DNA from: an uncultured Lachnospiraceae bacterium | GTDB lineage: Bacteria; Bacillota; Clostridia; Lachnospirales; Lachnospiraceae | Assembly: GCA_946541955.1 (NCBI GenBank) | Contig: CAMNJZ010000011.1 | Span: 1-38,778, forward strand | Length of the DNA: 38,778 bases | Direction of reading: 5' to 3' | In this document: positions 7,449 to 14,881 of the stretch, piece by piece | How the letters are laid out: every line of letters starts with the position of its first letter | Numbering within the stretch: the first letter of the stretch is position 1 | Made by a program: the position numbers and the translations under genes | Notes under the pieces: model-generated | Database searches by the model: none | Told to the model about the DNA's origin: nothing | The model's input: the letters and a program-made list of their open reading frames with translations, nothing else

Positions 7449-8366
7449 TCAGCGGATGTCCTCCAGGTTGTAGGGAGTAAGCTGATACACGTAGTAGTTG
7501 AGCCAGTTGGAATAAAGGTTCTGGCTGGCGGCCCGCCACTGGAGGTTGGGCTGCTTTGAGGGGTCGTCTCCCGGGAAGTAGTTTTCCGGAACGTCGATAT
7601 CCAGGCCCTTTTCCACATCCCGCAGATATTCATTGCGAAGGGTCCCCCGGCCATATTCGGCATGGCCGAAGATGAAGATCTGTCTGCCGTCCTGGGACAT
7701 ACAGAGCAGGACGCCCGCCTTGTCGGACTCGGCCAGGATCTTGAGATCCTTGCAGGCGTGCAGGGCCTCGGCCGGCACCTCGGTATAGCGGCTGTGGGGG
7801 ATCAGGAAGTAATCGTCAAAGCCCCGGACCAGAGGCTCTCTTCTGTGCTTGACCCTGTGGGAATAGATGCCGAAGAGCTTTTTGGGCAGAAGCCGCTTCT
7901 GGATCCCGTAGTGGTAGTAGATCCCTGCCTGGGCCCCCCAGCAGATATGGAAGGTGGAGGTCACATTGGTCCTGGACCAGGCCATGATCTGGCAGAGCTC
8001 CGGCCAGTAGTCCACCTCCTCAAACTCCAGCTTTTCCACCGGCGCCCCGGTAATGATCAGGCCGTCGAACTTGCGGTCCTTGAGCTCCTCAAAGGTGTAG
8101 TAGAACTTGTTGAGATGGGACATGGATGTATTGTGGGATTCATGGGTCGACGACCGCATAAAGGTGATGTCGATCTGCAGGGGCGTATTGGAAAGCATCC
8201 TGAGCAGCTGCAGCTCCGTCTCCTCCTTCTTGGGCATCAGATTCAGAATGCAGAGCTCCAGAGGACGGATATCCTGATGGATGGCTCTGTTCTCATCGAC
8301 GATGAAAAGATTTTCCTTTTCCAGGATCTCCCGGACAGGAAGATCGTTTTGAATTTTAATAGGCAT
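7449..8366 (-). CDS. metAA: Homoserine O-acetyltransferase (MetA type)
   Basis: Activates homoserine for methionine synthesis. The 305-residue protein is a MetA-family enzyme with catalytic C142 (HICWGAQ) and the His235/Glu237 pair in [11 protein letters not shown]. Residue 111 is glutamate ([14 protein letters not shown]). In this family Glu at 111 marks acetyl-CoA use and Gly marks succinyl-CoA use, so the product is predicted to be O-acetylhomoserine despite the frequent annotation as succinyltransferase. The ATG at 8366 abuts the ligA stop with no spacer, and GGAGGAG lies within the end of ligA. It is the last gene of the mecA-rluF-ligA-metA series. No riboswitch or T-box precedes it. Confidence 0.95.
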   Translation of the reverse strand: MPIKIQNDLPVREILEKENLFIVDENRAIHQDIRPLELCILNLMPKKEETELQLLRMLSNTPLQIDITFMRSSTHESHNTSMSHLNKFYYTFEELKDRKFDGLIITGAPVEKLEFEEVDYWPELCQIMAWSRTNVTSTFHICWGAQAGIYYHYGIQKRLLPKKLFGIYSHRVKHRREPLVRGFDDYFLIPHSRYTEVPAEALHACKDLKILAESDKAGVLLCMSQDGRQIFIFGHAEYGRGTLRNEYLRDVEKGLDIDVPENYFPGDDPSKQPNLQWRAASQNLYSNWLNYYVYQLTPYNLEDIR

Positions 8367-10379
8367 TTAAGTGGCTCCTCCTTCTCTGGCCATGGCCAGG
8401 AAATCCTCCTCCGAGAGGATCTGTACGCCCAGCTGCTTGGCCTTCTTGTTCTTAGAGGAATTGGAACTGACGTCATTGTTGATCAGATAGTCTGTTTTGG
8501 CTGAAACGCTCCCGGCTGCCTTGCCGCCCAGCTTCTGGATATAGTCCCTCAGGGCGTCCCGGTTCTCAAAGTGGAAGACCTTGCCGGTGATGACAAAGGT
8601 CTTTCCGGCAAAGACCTGGGGCATTTCATTCCCTTCGGGCTTTTCGATCTCCAGCTCCGAAAGGAGGTCCTCCAGGCGGGCCCGGTTTTCTCTGTCGCGC
8701 AGAAAGGCCGAAACAGAGGCTGCCAGGACGGGGCCGATCCCTTCGATCTCCCCAAGGTCCTCGGCCGAGGCCTCCAGGATGGCCTGCAGGTCATTCTGAT
8801 AATGGTCGCAGATCAGACGGGCGTTGGCAGTTCCGATTCCGCTGATTCCCAACGCATAGAGGACGCGGGGAAGGGTCGTCTGCCTGGACCGCATGATGGA
8901 GGCCGACAGATTCTCATAGGATCTGCGGCCAAAGCCCTCCATTTCTTCGATCTGACTGCGGTGGTCCTCCAGATGGTAGATATCCGCAAAATGATGGATG
9001 AAGCCTCTCCCGATGAACTTCTCCAGGGTCATTTCCGACAAGCCTTCGATATTCATGGCGTTGCGGGAAACGAAATGGGCAAAGGCCTTGATCTTTTTGG
9101 CGGTACAGTCGGGGTTGGTGCAGACCAGGACCTCGGTATCCACCTCTCTTCGGATCTCCGTCGGGCCTCCGCAGACGGGACAGACTGCGGGGATCTCCAG
9201 GGAACCGGACCCTGTCAGGTTTTCGGAGATCTGCGGAATGATCATGTTGGCCTTATAGACCAAGATCCTGTCCCCGATCCCCAGCTTCAGGGACCGGACA
9301 ATGCTGACATTGTGGACGGAGGCTCTCTTCACCGTGGTGCCCTCCAGCTCCACCGGCTCGAAGATGGCCACGGGATTGATGAGCCCGGTCCGGCTGGCGC
9401 TCCATTCCACCTCCAGCAGGGTCGTCTCCTGCTGCTCGTCGGCCCACTTGAAGGCCATGGCGTTGCGGGGGAACTTGGCCGTCGTCCCCAGGGACTCTCC
9501 ATAGGCGATGTCATCCATCAGAAGGACCAGGCCGTCCGAGGGAATGTCATAATGCTGGATCTTTTCTTCAAAATAATCGATCCCGGCAGGAAGGGTCTCC
9601 GCCGTGACCTCTTTGTACTCCACAACTTCAAAGCCCTGATCTGCCAGGAAGGAGAACTCCTTCTCGTGGGAGTTTTCGAAGTCTGCCCCTTCCGCTTCCA
9701 CCAGGCTGAAGGCATAGAAGCGGACGCTTCTTTCCGCGGTGACCTTATTGCTCAGCTGTCTGACAGACCCGCTGCAGAGGTTCCTGGGATTCTTATATCT
9801 GACGTCTCCCAGAAGTCCCTTCTCGGCGGCCTCCTCCTCCAGCTTCTCATTGATCTTTTCAAAATCCGAATAGCGGATGACCGCCTCTCCCCGAAGGATC
9901 AGCCTTCCCTGGAAGGGGACGGACAGGGGGAGGTTTTTGAAGACTCTGGCGTTTGGCGTGATCACCTCGCCGATCTCTCCATTTCCCCTGGTGACCGCCT
10001 TCTGCAGGGTCCCTCCTTCATAGGTAAGGACCACTGTCAGGCCGTCCAGCTTCCAGGAGAGCAGGGCCTTCTGGTCTCCCAGCCAGGCCGCCAGGTCTTC
10101 CCTGGACTTGGTCTTGTCCAGAGACAGCATCCGGCGTTCATGCCTTTCCTTGGGCAGCTCCTCCACAGATTCATAGCCCACGCTGATGGTGGGGGAATCC
10201 GCCAGGACCAGACCGGTCTCCCTTTCCAGGGCCTCCAGCTCGTCGTAGAGGGTATCATACTCCATATTGGACATGATCTCCCTGTCCTGGGCATAGTAAG
10301 CCCGGGACGCCTCCCGTAAAAGCGCTGTCAGCTCCTTCTGTCTTTCGATCTGTCTGGTCTGCTCTGCCTTATCTGTCAT
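8367..10379 (-). CDS. ligA: NAD-dependent DNA ligase, divergent form
   Basis: Seals nicks during replication and repair using NAD+. The 670-residue protein has the LigA order: Ia-like N-terminus with YYAQ and YDTLYDELEALE, adenylation domain with the lysine nucleophile K110 (WKLDG), OB fold, four-cysteine zinc finger (CPVCGG...CTNPDC), helix-hairpin-helix repeats and a C-terminal BRCT domain (about 590-665). It departs from textbook LigA in motifs around the active site: TRGNGEIGE in place of TRGDGxxGED, and KFPRNAMAFKW in place of KxPRWAIAYKF. The active-site lysine, zinc cysteines and all domains are present, so it should be functional. Whether the chromosome has a second ligA cannot be told from this window. 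Confidence 0.93.
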   Translation of the reverse strand: MTDKAEQTRQIERQKELTALLREASRAYYAQDREIMSNMEYDTLYDELEALERETGLVLADSPTISVGYESVEELPKERHERRMLSLDKTKSREDLAAWLGDQKALLSWKLDGLTVVLTYEGGTLQKAVTRGNGEIGEVITPNARVFKNLPLSVPFQGRLILRGEAVIRYSDFEKINEKLEEEAAEKGLLGDVRYKNPRNLCSGSVRQLSNKVTAERSVRFYAFSLVEAEGADFENSHEKEFSFLADQGFEVVEYKEVTAETLPAGIDYFEEKIQHYDIPSDGLVLLMDDIAYGESLGTTAKFPRNAMAFKWADEQQETTLLEVEWSASRTGLINPVAIFEPVELEGTTVKRASVHNVSIVRSLKLGIGDRILVYKANMIIPQISENLTGSGSLEIPAVCPVCGGPTEIRREVDTEVLVCTNPDCTAKKIKAFAHFVSRNAMNIEGLSEMTLEKFIGRGFIHHFADIYHLEDHRSQIEEMEGFGRRSYENLSASIMRSRQTTLPRVLYALGISGIGTANARLICDHYQNDLQAILEASAEDLGEIEGIGPVLAASVSAFLRDRENRARLEDLLSELEIEKPEGNEMPQVFAGKTFVITGKVFHFENRDALRDYIQKLGGKAAGSVSAKTDYLINNDVSSNSSKNKKAKQLGVQILSEEDFLAMAREGGAT

Positions 10380-10388
10380 CTTCTACCC

Positions 10389-11123
10389 CTATTTAATGGT
10401 AAGGCCCACCGTCTTATACAGGTCCTTGCGTTCCTTACCTCTTATGACTCTCTGTTCGCCGGGCTTCATGGCCCCCATGAGGATGTTCACGACCCGGACC
10501 CGCTTGAGGGTCTTGACCTCATGCCCCACAGTCTGGCACATCCGGCGGATCTGCCGGTTCAGGCCCTGGGTCAGGACGATCCGGAAGGTGGAATCCCCCA
10601 GTCTTTCTATGGTGCAGGGCCTGGTCTTCATGTCCAGTTCCTTCAGATAGACACCTTTGGAGAGGCGGTTTAAGTCTGCATCGGCGATCTTGCCTCTCAC
10701 CCGGACGATATACTCTTTTTCATGGCCGGCCGATCCCCGCATCATGGCGTCGATCAGTCTGCCGTCGTTGGTCATCAGAAGGAGTCCCTCTGAATCTCTG
10801 TCCAGGCGTCCCGCATAGGTCAGCCGGACCGGATAATGAAAAGCGTCCCGGATGGTGCGTTCCGCATAGGGATCCTTTTCCGTGCAGGTCACGCCCTTTG
10901 GCTTATACCAGGCCACGATCACCGTTTCCTGCTTTTTCCGGACGGGCTTTCCATTGACCAGGATCTCTTCCTCCCCGGTCACCCGAAGTCCCGGGATCGC
11001 AGGTCTTCCGTCCACCGTCACCCGGACCTCTTCGATCAGCCTGTCCGCTTCCCGTCTGGAACAGATCCCGCAGGAGGCCAGATAGGCGTTGAGCCGGACG
11101 CTCCCTTCTTTCTTTTCTTCCAT
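10389..11123 (-). CDS. rluF: 23S rRNA pseudouridine synthase, RluF/RsuA family
   Basis: Isomerises a uridine in ribosomal RNA. The 244-residue protein has an N-terminal S4 RNA-binding domain (about 8-55, RLNAYLASCGICSRREADRLI) and a catalytic domain with D108 in AGRLDRDSEGLLLMTNDG, then the LTQGLNRQIRRMCQ motif. The overall pattern fits RluF, whose Escherichia coli member modifies U2604, but the exact site in this organism cannot be read from sequence. The ATG at 11123 has GAGGTGACT just upstream; the longer in-frame extension is a shadow of mecA. It lies between mecA and ligA with spacers of 19 and 9 bp, so it is co-transcribed. Confidence 0.9.
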   Translation of the reverse strand: MEEKKEGSVRLNAYLASCGICSRREADRLIEEVRVTVDGRPAIPGLRVTGEEEILVNGKPVRKKQETVIVAWYKPKGVTCTEKDPYAERTIRDAFHYPVRLTYAGRLDRDSEGLLLMTNDGRLIDAMMRGSAGHEKEYIVRVRGKIADADLNRLSKGVYLKELDMKTRPCTIERLGDSTFRIVLTQGLNRQIRRMCQTVGHEVKTLKRVRVVNILMGAMKPGEQRVIRGKERKDLYKTVGLTIK

Positions 11124-11142
11124 AGTCACCTCAAATCTGTAC

Positions 11143-11790
11143 TCAGAGGGCAGCCGCCAGGATCTGGGCGGCATTTTCCCTCAGGATACATTCGGCGTGC
11201 TCACAGAAATGGGCAATGACGCCGGCCTGCCCGGTCACCAGGGTTCCGAATTCATTCAGGGACAGGACCAGCCGCTCAAAGTCATGGCTGTTCTCCCCGG
11301 TCCTTTCCACGATCATATAGTAGCAGCCCTCCGCCGGATTCCTGTAGAGGGAGCTGGCGATCTCCTCCTGGCTGCAGAGCCTTCCGGCGCAGCTCATGGC
11401 TTCCTTCATGGAATCAAAGCGGAACATGTAGGCGGAGGAAGGAGCCTTGGCGTCTGCCTCCGGCTGGGGAGGGGCTTCCTTGGTCTGGCTCTTTCCGACG
11501 CTCTTGCCGGCCAGTTCTCTGACCCTGCGGATCACGGCAGACTGGTCCGGGTCCTCGGACAGAGTCAGGGAGATGCTGTGGTCGGGAAGCACGGCGATCT
11601 TCATGGAAGTAAACTCGCTCTCCAGGTTGAAATTCTCCTGCCTGGCCGCCTCCGCCATGATGCCGCGGAAGAACTCCTCGGCTTCCTTTTTTCTTTCAAA
11701 CAGATCATCTAAGTGAAGTCCGTATTCCTTCAGATCCTCCTGCGTAATGATGCAGTTGATCGTCGTATCATTGACTCTTCTGAATTTCAA
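11143..11790 (-). CDS. mecA: ClpC adaptor protein MecA, TTG start
   Basis: Adaptor of the MecA family that delivers substrates to ClpC/ClpP; in Bacillus it holds the competence factor ComK in check. The 215-residue protein has the conserved N-terminal substrate domain (KFRRVNDTTINCIITQEDL), a variable linker rich in Pro, Ala and Glu (about 100-120), and the C-terminal ClpC-binding domain. The initiation codon is TTG at 11790: a TAA lies two codons upstream in frame, no ATG is available, and the family begins exactly here. The ribosome site is weak (AGG eight bases upstream). It is first in the operon and is preceded by a 120-nt structured leader, so poor or controlled translation is likely. 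Confidence 0.9.
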   Translation of the reverse strand: MKFRRVNDTTINCIITQEDLKEYGLHLDDLFERKKEAEEFFRGIMAEAARQENFNLESEFTSMKIAVLPDHSISLTLSEDPDQSAVIRRVRELAGKSVGKSQTKEAPPQPEADAKAPSSAYMFRFDSMKEAMSCAGRLCSQEEIASSLYRNPAEGCYYMIVERTGENSHDFERLVLSLNEFGTLVTGQAGVIAHFCEHAECILRENAAQILAAAL

Positions 11791-11912
11791 ATTTTATACC
11801 TATTCATTCCGGAGCGCCCTTTGCGTAAGCATGCCTCCGGGACCAGGGGGCGCTCCCGGCCCGTCCCTGCATGAGAGAAAGCGATTCAAAGGGCCAAAAA
11901 GGTCCTGGAATC
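11791..11912 (-). promoter_or_regulatory. Long structured 5' leader of mecA
   Basis: Between the predicted transcript start and the TTG codon the minus-strand RNA has two long-range pairings. One is CGATTC with GAATCG near the 5' end (about 11882-11914). The other is a perfect 9-bp stem, GGAGCGCCC (11848-11856) with GGGCGCTCC (11811-11819), ending 20 bases before the start codon. No known riboswitch class was recognised. Confidence 0.4.
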
Positions 11913-11918
11913 GTTATC

Positions 11919-11947
11919 ATAATACAACTGAATCCGCTCTTGGGCAA
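11919..11947 (-). promoter_or_regulatory. Promoter of the mecA-rluF-ligA-metA operon
   Basis: TTGCCC (11942-11947) and TATTAT (11919-11924) are separated by 17 bp, giving a leader of about 120 nt before mecA. Confidence 0.7.
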
Positions 11948-11977
11948 CCAGAAATCATCCGGCGCCCGGAAAAGGAA

Positions 11978-12006
11978 AGGGACGCCCCCTTCTGGAGTGC
12001 GTCCCT
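11978..12006 (-). terminator. Terminator downstream of tsf
   Basis: On the minus strand, AGGGACGC (11999-12006) pairs with GCGTCCCT (11978-11985) and is followed by TTTCCTTTTCC. The stem is perfect but the U-tract is interrupted. Confidence 0.7.
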
Positions 12007-12040
12007 GACGTTGTTTACCCTATTGTCTGATTGTTTAAGA

Positions 12041-12988
12041 TCAGCCCTTGACCTGAGCCATAACTTCTTCTGCGAAGTTGTCGACTCTCTTCTCGATGCC
12101 TTCGCCGGTCTCGAAGCGGATGAACTTTTTGACCTTGATGGCTGTGCCGTTCTTCTTGCCGACCTGTGCCAGGTACTGGGCAACGGTCTGCTTGCCGTCT
12201 TCTGCTCTGACATAGATCTGGTCGTTCAGGCAGATCTCCTTGAACTGCTTGTTCAGACGGCCGATGAGCATCTTCTCGATGATGTTCTGAGGCTTTCTCT
12301 TGTTTTCAGGAAGCTCCTCGTTCTCCTTCAGAGCCTGGGCAAGAAGGATCTCCTTCTCGTGGTCTCTGTATTCCTGAGGAATCTCATCCTGGCAGACATA
12401 CTTGGGAGACATAGCTGCGATCTGCATGGCTACGTTCTGCAGAGCCTCTGCAACTTCGTCATTGACAACAGCTGTTTCAGCATCAACGATAACGCCGATT
12501 CTGCCGCCGCCATGTACATAGGTAGCCAGCATGCCGTTCTCGGCAACGACCTTCTCGAATCTGCGGATGGAAAGCTTCTCGCTGATGACAGCGATCATCT
12601 CGACCAGGGAATCCTTCACGGTCTTGGAGGGATCCTCGTTCCATGCTTCTGCCATGAAAGCGTCCATGTCAGCTGCATCGGAGTTAAGAGCCTGCTTTGC
12701 GACCTTGGCAACGTAGGTTCTGAACTTCTCGTTCTGGGCAACGAAGTCTGTCTCGGAGTTCACTTCGACAACAGCAGCCTTCTGGTTGCCTTCGGTAGCG
12801 ATCAGGCAGATACCTTCTGCTGCGATCCTGCTGGCCTTCTTTTCAGCCTTGGCCTGGCCGTTCTTTCTAAGGAACTCGACTGCTGCATCCATATCGCCGT
12901 TGGTAGCGGTAAGAGCCTTCTTGCAGTCCATCATGCCGGAACCGGTGATTTCTCTTAACTGTTTAACCTGAGCTGCGGTAATAGCCAT
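12041..12988 (-). CDS. tsf: Translation elongation factor Ts
   Basis: Nucleotide exchange factor that regenerates EF-Tu-GTP in the cytosol. The 315-residue protein begins with the UBA-like domain (MAITAAQVKQLREITGSG, then GMMDCKKAL) and has the TDFVAQNEKF segment that contacts EF-Tu. Two core subdomains and a C-terminal module follow, giving a total length usual for Clostridia. The ATG at 12988 has AGAGG ten bases upstream. It follows rpsB by 56 bp with no terminator between, the universal rpsB-tsf pairing, so it shares the rpsB promoter and any control acting on the rpsB leader. Confidence 0.97.
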   Translation of the reverse strand: MAITAAQVKQLREITGSGMMDCKKALTATNGDMDAAVEFLRKNGQAKAEKKASRIAAEGICLIATEGNQKAAVVEVNSETDFVAQNEKFRTYVAKVAKQALNSDAADMDAFMAEAWNEDPSKTVKDSLVEMIAVISEKLSIRRFEKVVAENGMLATYVHGGGRIGVIVDAETAVVNDEVAEALQNVAMQIAAMSPKYVCQDEIPQEYRDHEKEILLAQALKENEELPENKRKPQNIIEKMLIGRLNKQFKEICLNDQIYVRAEDGKQTVAQYLAQVGKKNGTAIKVKKFIRFETGEGIEKRVDNFAEEVMAQVKG

Positions 12989-13044
12989 AGTACTTTGACC
13001 TCTTTCTTTATTAACTACTTGATTTACAACTGCGGATCAGTGAA

Positions 13045-13809
13045 TTACAGAGTGCCTTCAGCTTCCTGCTCTGCTTCGCTTGCTGCGGATTCAGCTGCAA
13101 GAGCTTCCTGTGCATCGGTGTTCTCCTCGCCCTGGTTTGCTTCGATGACAGCGTCAGCCATCTTGGAGCAGATCAGCTTGACAGCGCGGATTGCGTCGTC
13201 GTTGCCGGGGATAACATAATCCAGTTCTTCGGGATCGCAGTTTGTGTCGCCGATACCGATCAGAGTGATGCCCAGAGTGTGAGCCTCTGCTACGCAGATT
13301 CTTTCCTTCTTGGGGTCAACTACGAAGATCGCATCGGGGATACGGGTCATGGTCTTGATACCGCCAAGGTTCTTCTCGAGCTTTTCCTGCTCCTTCTGAA
13401 GCTTGGCAACTTCCTTCTTGGGAAGGACATCAAAGGTGCCGTCAGCTTCCATCTGGTTGATCTTGTTCAGACGGGCAATACGGCTCTGGATGGTCTTGAA
13501 GTTGGTCAGCATGCCGCCGAGCCATCTCTCGTTGACATAGTACATGCCGCAGCGCTCAGCTTCTACTCTGACTGCGTCCTGGGCCTGCTTCTTGGTGCCT
13601 ACGAAAAGGATGGTGCCGCCCTGGGAAGCGATCTCATTGACTGCTCTGTAAGCCTCGTCAACCTTGACGACAGACTTCTGCAGATCGATGATGTGGATGC
13701 CGTTTCTCTCGGTGAAGATGTAGGGAGCCATCTTGGGGTTCCAGCGTCTTGTCTGGTGACCGAAGTGTACGCCTGCTTCCAGCAGCTGTTTCATTGTTAC
13801 AACGCTCAT
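13045..13809 (-). CDS. rpsB: Small ribosomal subunit protein S2
   Basis: Late-assembling 30S protein. The 254-residue product carries the S2 signatures [22 protein letters not shown] near the N-terminus and [10 protein letters not shown] in the second half, with a coiled-coil insertion ([20 protein letters not shown]). The C-terminus extends by about 30 residues rich in Glu and Ala. The start at 13809 is chosen from GGAGG eight bases upstream and the family N-terminus. An in-frame ATG at 13848 would add 13 residues but has no support. It heads the rpsB-tsf operon behind a strong promoter and a folded leader of about 130 nt. Confidence 0.97.
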   Translation of the reverse strand: MSVVTMKQLLEAGVHFGHQTRRWNPKMAPYIFTERNGIHIIDLQKSVVKVDEAYRAVNEIASQGGTILFVGTKKQAQDAVRVEAERCGMYYVNERWLGGMLTNFKTIQSRIARLNKINQMEADGTFDVLPKKEVAKLQKEQEKLEKNLGGIKTMTRIPDAIFVVDPKKERICVAEAHTLGITLIGIGDTNCDPEELDYVIPGNDDAIRAVKLICSKMADAVIEANQGEENTDAQEALAAESAASEAEQEAEGTL

Positions 13810-13813
13810 GTTT

Positions 13814-13941
13814 TTTTCCTCCATGTGGTTTTTTCTTCCGCACTCCATATGTAAAACAGATCCGACCTGGGTCTGGAAGGACTATTGCCACTCCCTTTGG
13901 GGAGCACCGGCTTTCACTGGAATGCGTGTTTTATAGTCAAC
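13814..13941 (-). promoter_or_regulatory. Folded 5' leader of rpsB, candidate S2 autoregulatory RNA
   Basis: The minus-strand RNA can form an outer stem GACUAU (13933-13938) with AUAGUC (13880-13885). This encloses a hairpin CUCCC/GGGAG (13891-13904) extended by a GCC/GGC pair. A further 8-bp pairing, CGCAUUCC (13919-13926) with GGAGUGCG (13839-13846), would cross the outer stem. Ribosomal protein operons are often controlled by such leaders, but I do not recognise a described family. Confidence 0.45.
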
Positions 13942-13947
13942 TCAGAT

Positions 13948-13976
13948 ATTCTAGCACACATAAAAAGACCATGCAA
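13948..13976 (-). promoter_or_regulatory. Promoter of rpsB-tsf
   Basis: TTGCAT (13971-13976) and TAGAAT (13948-13953) are separated by 17 bp, with a predicted start near 13941. Confidence 0.82.
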
Positions 13977-14040
13977 GAAATTTCTGGCGGCTTATACTAC
14001 AAATATAGGCTGAAAATATGCTGATTCTTCAGCTGATATT

Positions 14041-14838
14041 TCAGCTGTTGACCTGTCTGCGCAGATCGTCCAGCTCCCCGTAGATGGCATCGTTGAGGAC
14101 CTTGATGTAGGTGCCCTTCATGCCGGAGGATCTGGATTCGATGACGCCTGCGGATTCGAACTTGCGCAGGGCGTTGACGACAACGCTGCGGGTGATGCCG
14201 GCCTTGTCGGCGATCTTGCTGGCCACCAGGATTCCCTCTGTACCGCCCAGCTCCTTGAAGATCTGCACGATGGCGTGCATTTCCGTATAGCTGAGAGTGC
14301 CGATGGCGGAACGGACCACGGAAATCTTGCGGTTCTCCTCGGCAGTCTCCTCGGTCACAGCCCGGAGCATTTCCAGGCTGACCACGGTGGTGCCGTACTC
14401 GCAGAGAATAATGTCGTCGATATCGTAGGTATCCTCATCCTTGTAGAGGAATACCGTGCCCAGTCTCTCGCCTGCGATCCCGATGGGAGCGACGATTCCG
14501 GTCTTGTCGGAATCCTCCTCGTCCATAAAGCCCAGGGTCCGGAGATTGATATTTTCATTGGTGGATAAAACGCCCAGGAAGCGTTCGTTGAGAGCAGGAT
14601 CGATAAAGAAGCCCACTTCGTCTGTAATCAGGCCCTTTAAGGGCTCGACTCTGCGGTTTTCGCCATAGCCCAGGACCTTGCCCTTCTTGCTGATGACAAG
14701 CATGTTTGAGCCAAGGATATCGCTCATCACTTCGCATATGTCGTTGAAGATGACTTTACCCGTGTTGTTATGCAGAAGCTTCTCGATTTTTCTTGTATTG
14801 TCCAGAAGCATGACGTTGTTGATAGGTGTTCCGTTCAC
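14041..14838 (-). CDS. codY: GTP- and branched-chain amino acid-sensing global regulator CodY
   Basis: Global repressor that binds DNA when GTP and branched-chain amino acids are plentiful. The 265-residue protein has the N-terminal GAF domain (LLDNTRKIEKLLHN through about residue 165) and the C-terminal winged helix. Its recognition helix region ASKIADKAGITRSVVVNALR is almost identical to that of Bacillus CodY, so the usual AATTTTCWGAAAATT box should apply. The start is taken as GTG at 14838, with AAGGA nine to ten bases upstream; an ATG at 14811 would fit the family length but lacks a ribosome site. It is 43 bp downstream of topA in one operon, whose promoter carries CodY boxes. Confidence 0.96.
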   Translation of the reverse strand: MNGTPINNVMLLDNTRKIEKLLHNNTGKVIFNDICEVMSDILGSNMLVISKKGKVLGYGENRRVEPLKGLITDEVGFFIDPALNERFLGVLSTNENINLRTLGFMDEEDSDKTGIVAPIGIAGERLGTVFLYKDEDTYDIDDIILCEYGTTVVSLEMLRAVTEETAEENRKISVVRSAIGTLSYTEMHAIVQIFKELGGTEGILVASKIADKAGITRSVVVNALRKFESAGVIESRSSGMKGTYIKVLNDAIYGELDDLRRQVNS

Positions 14839-14881
14839 TTACTGTATTCCTTTCCGGCACTTTGATCCATTTGAAGTCGTT

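Noticed and set aside
5660-7663. A 667-codon minus-strand frame opposite rqcH
   Set aside because: It crosses the bidirectional terminator and is low-complexity (rich in Gly, Asp, Val and Leu), as expected of an antisense shadow.
7449-8366. MetA as homoserine O-succinyltransferase
   Set aside because: Residue 111 is Glu, the acetyl-CoA-specific state, not Gly.
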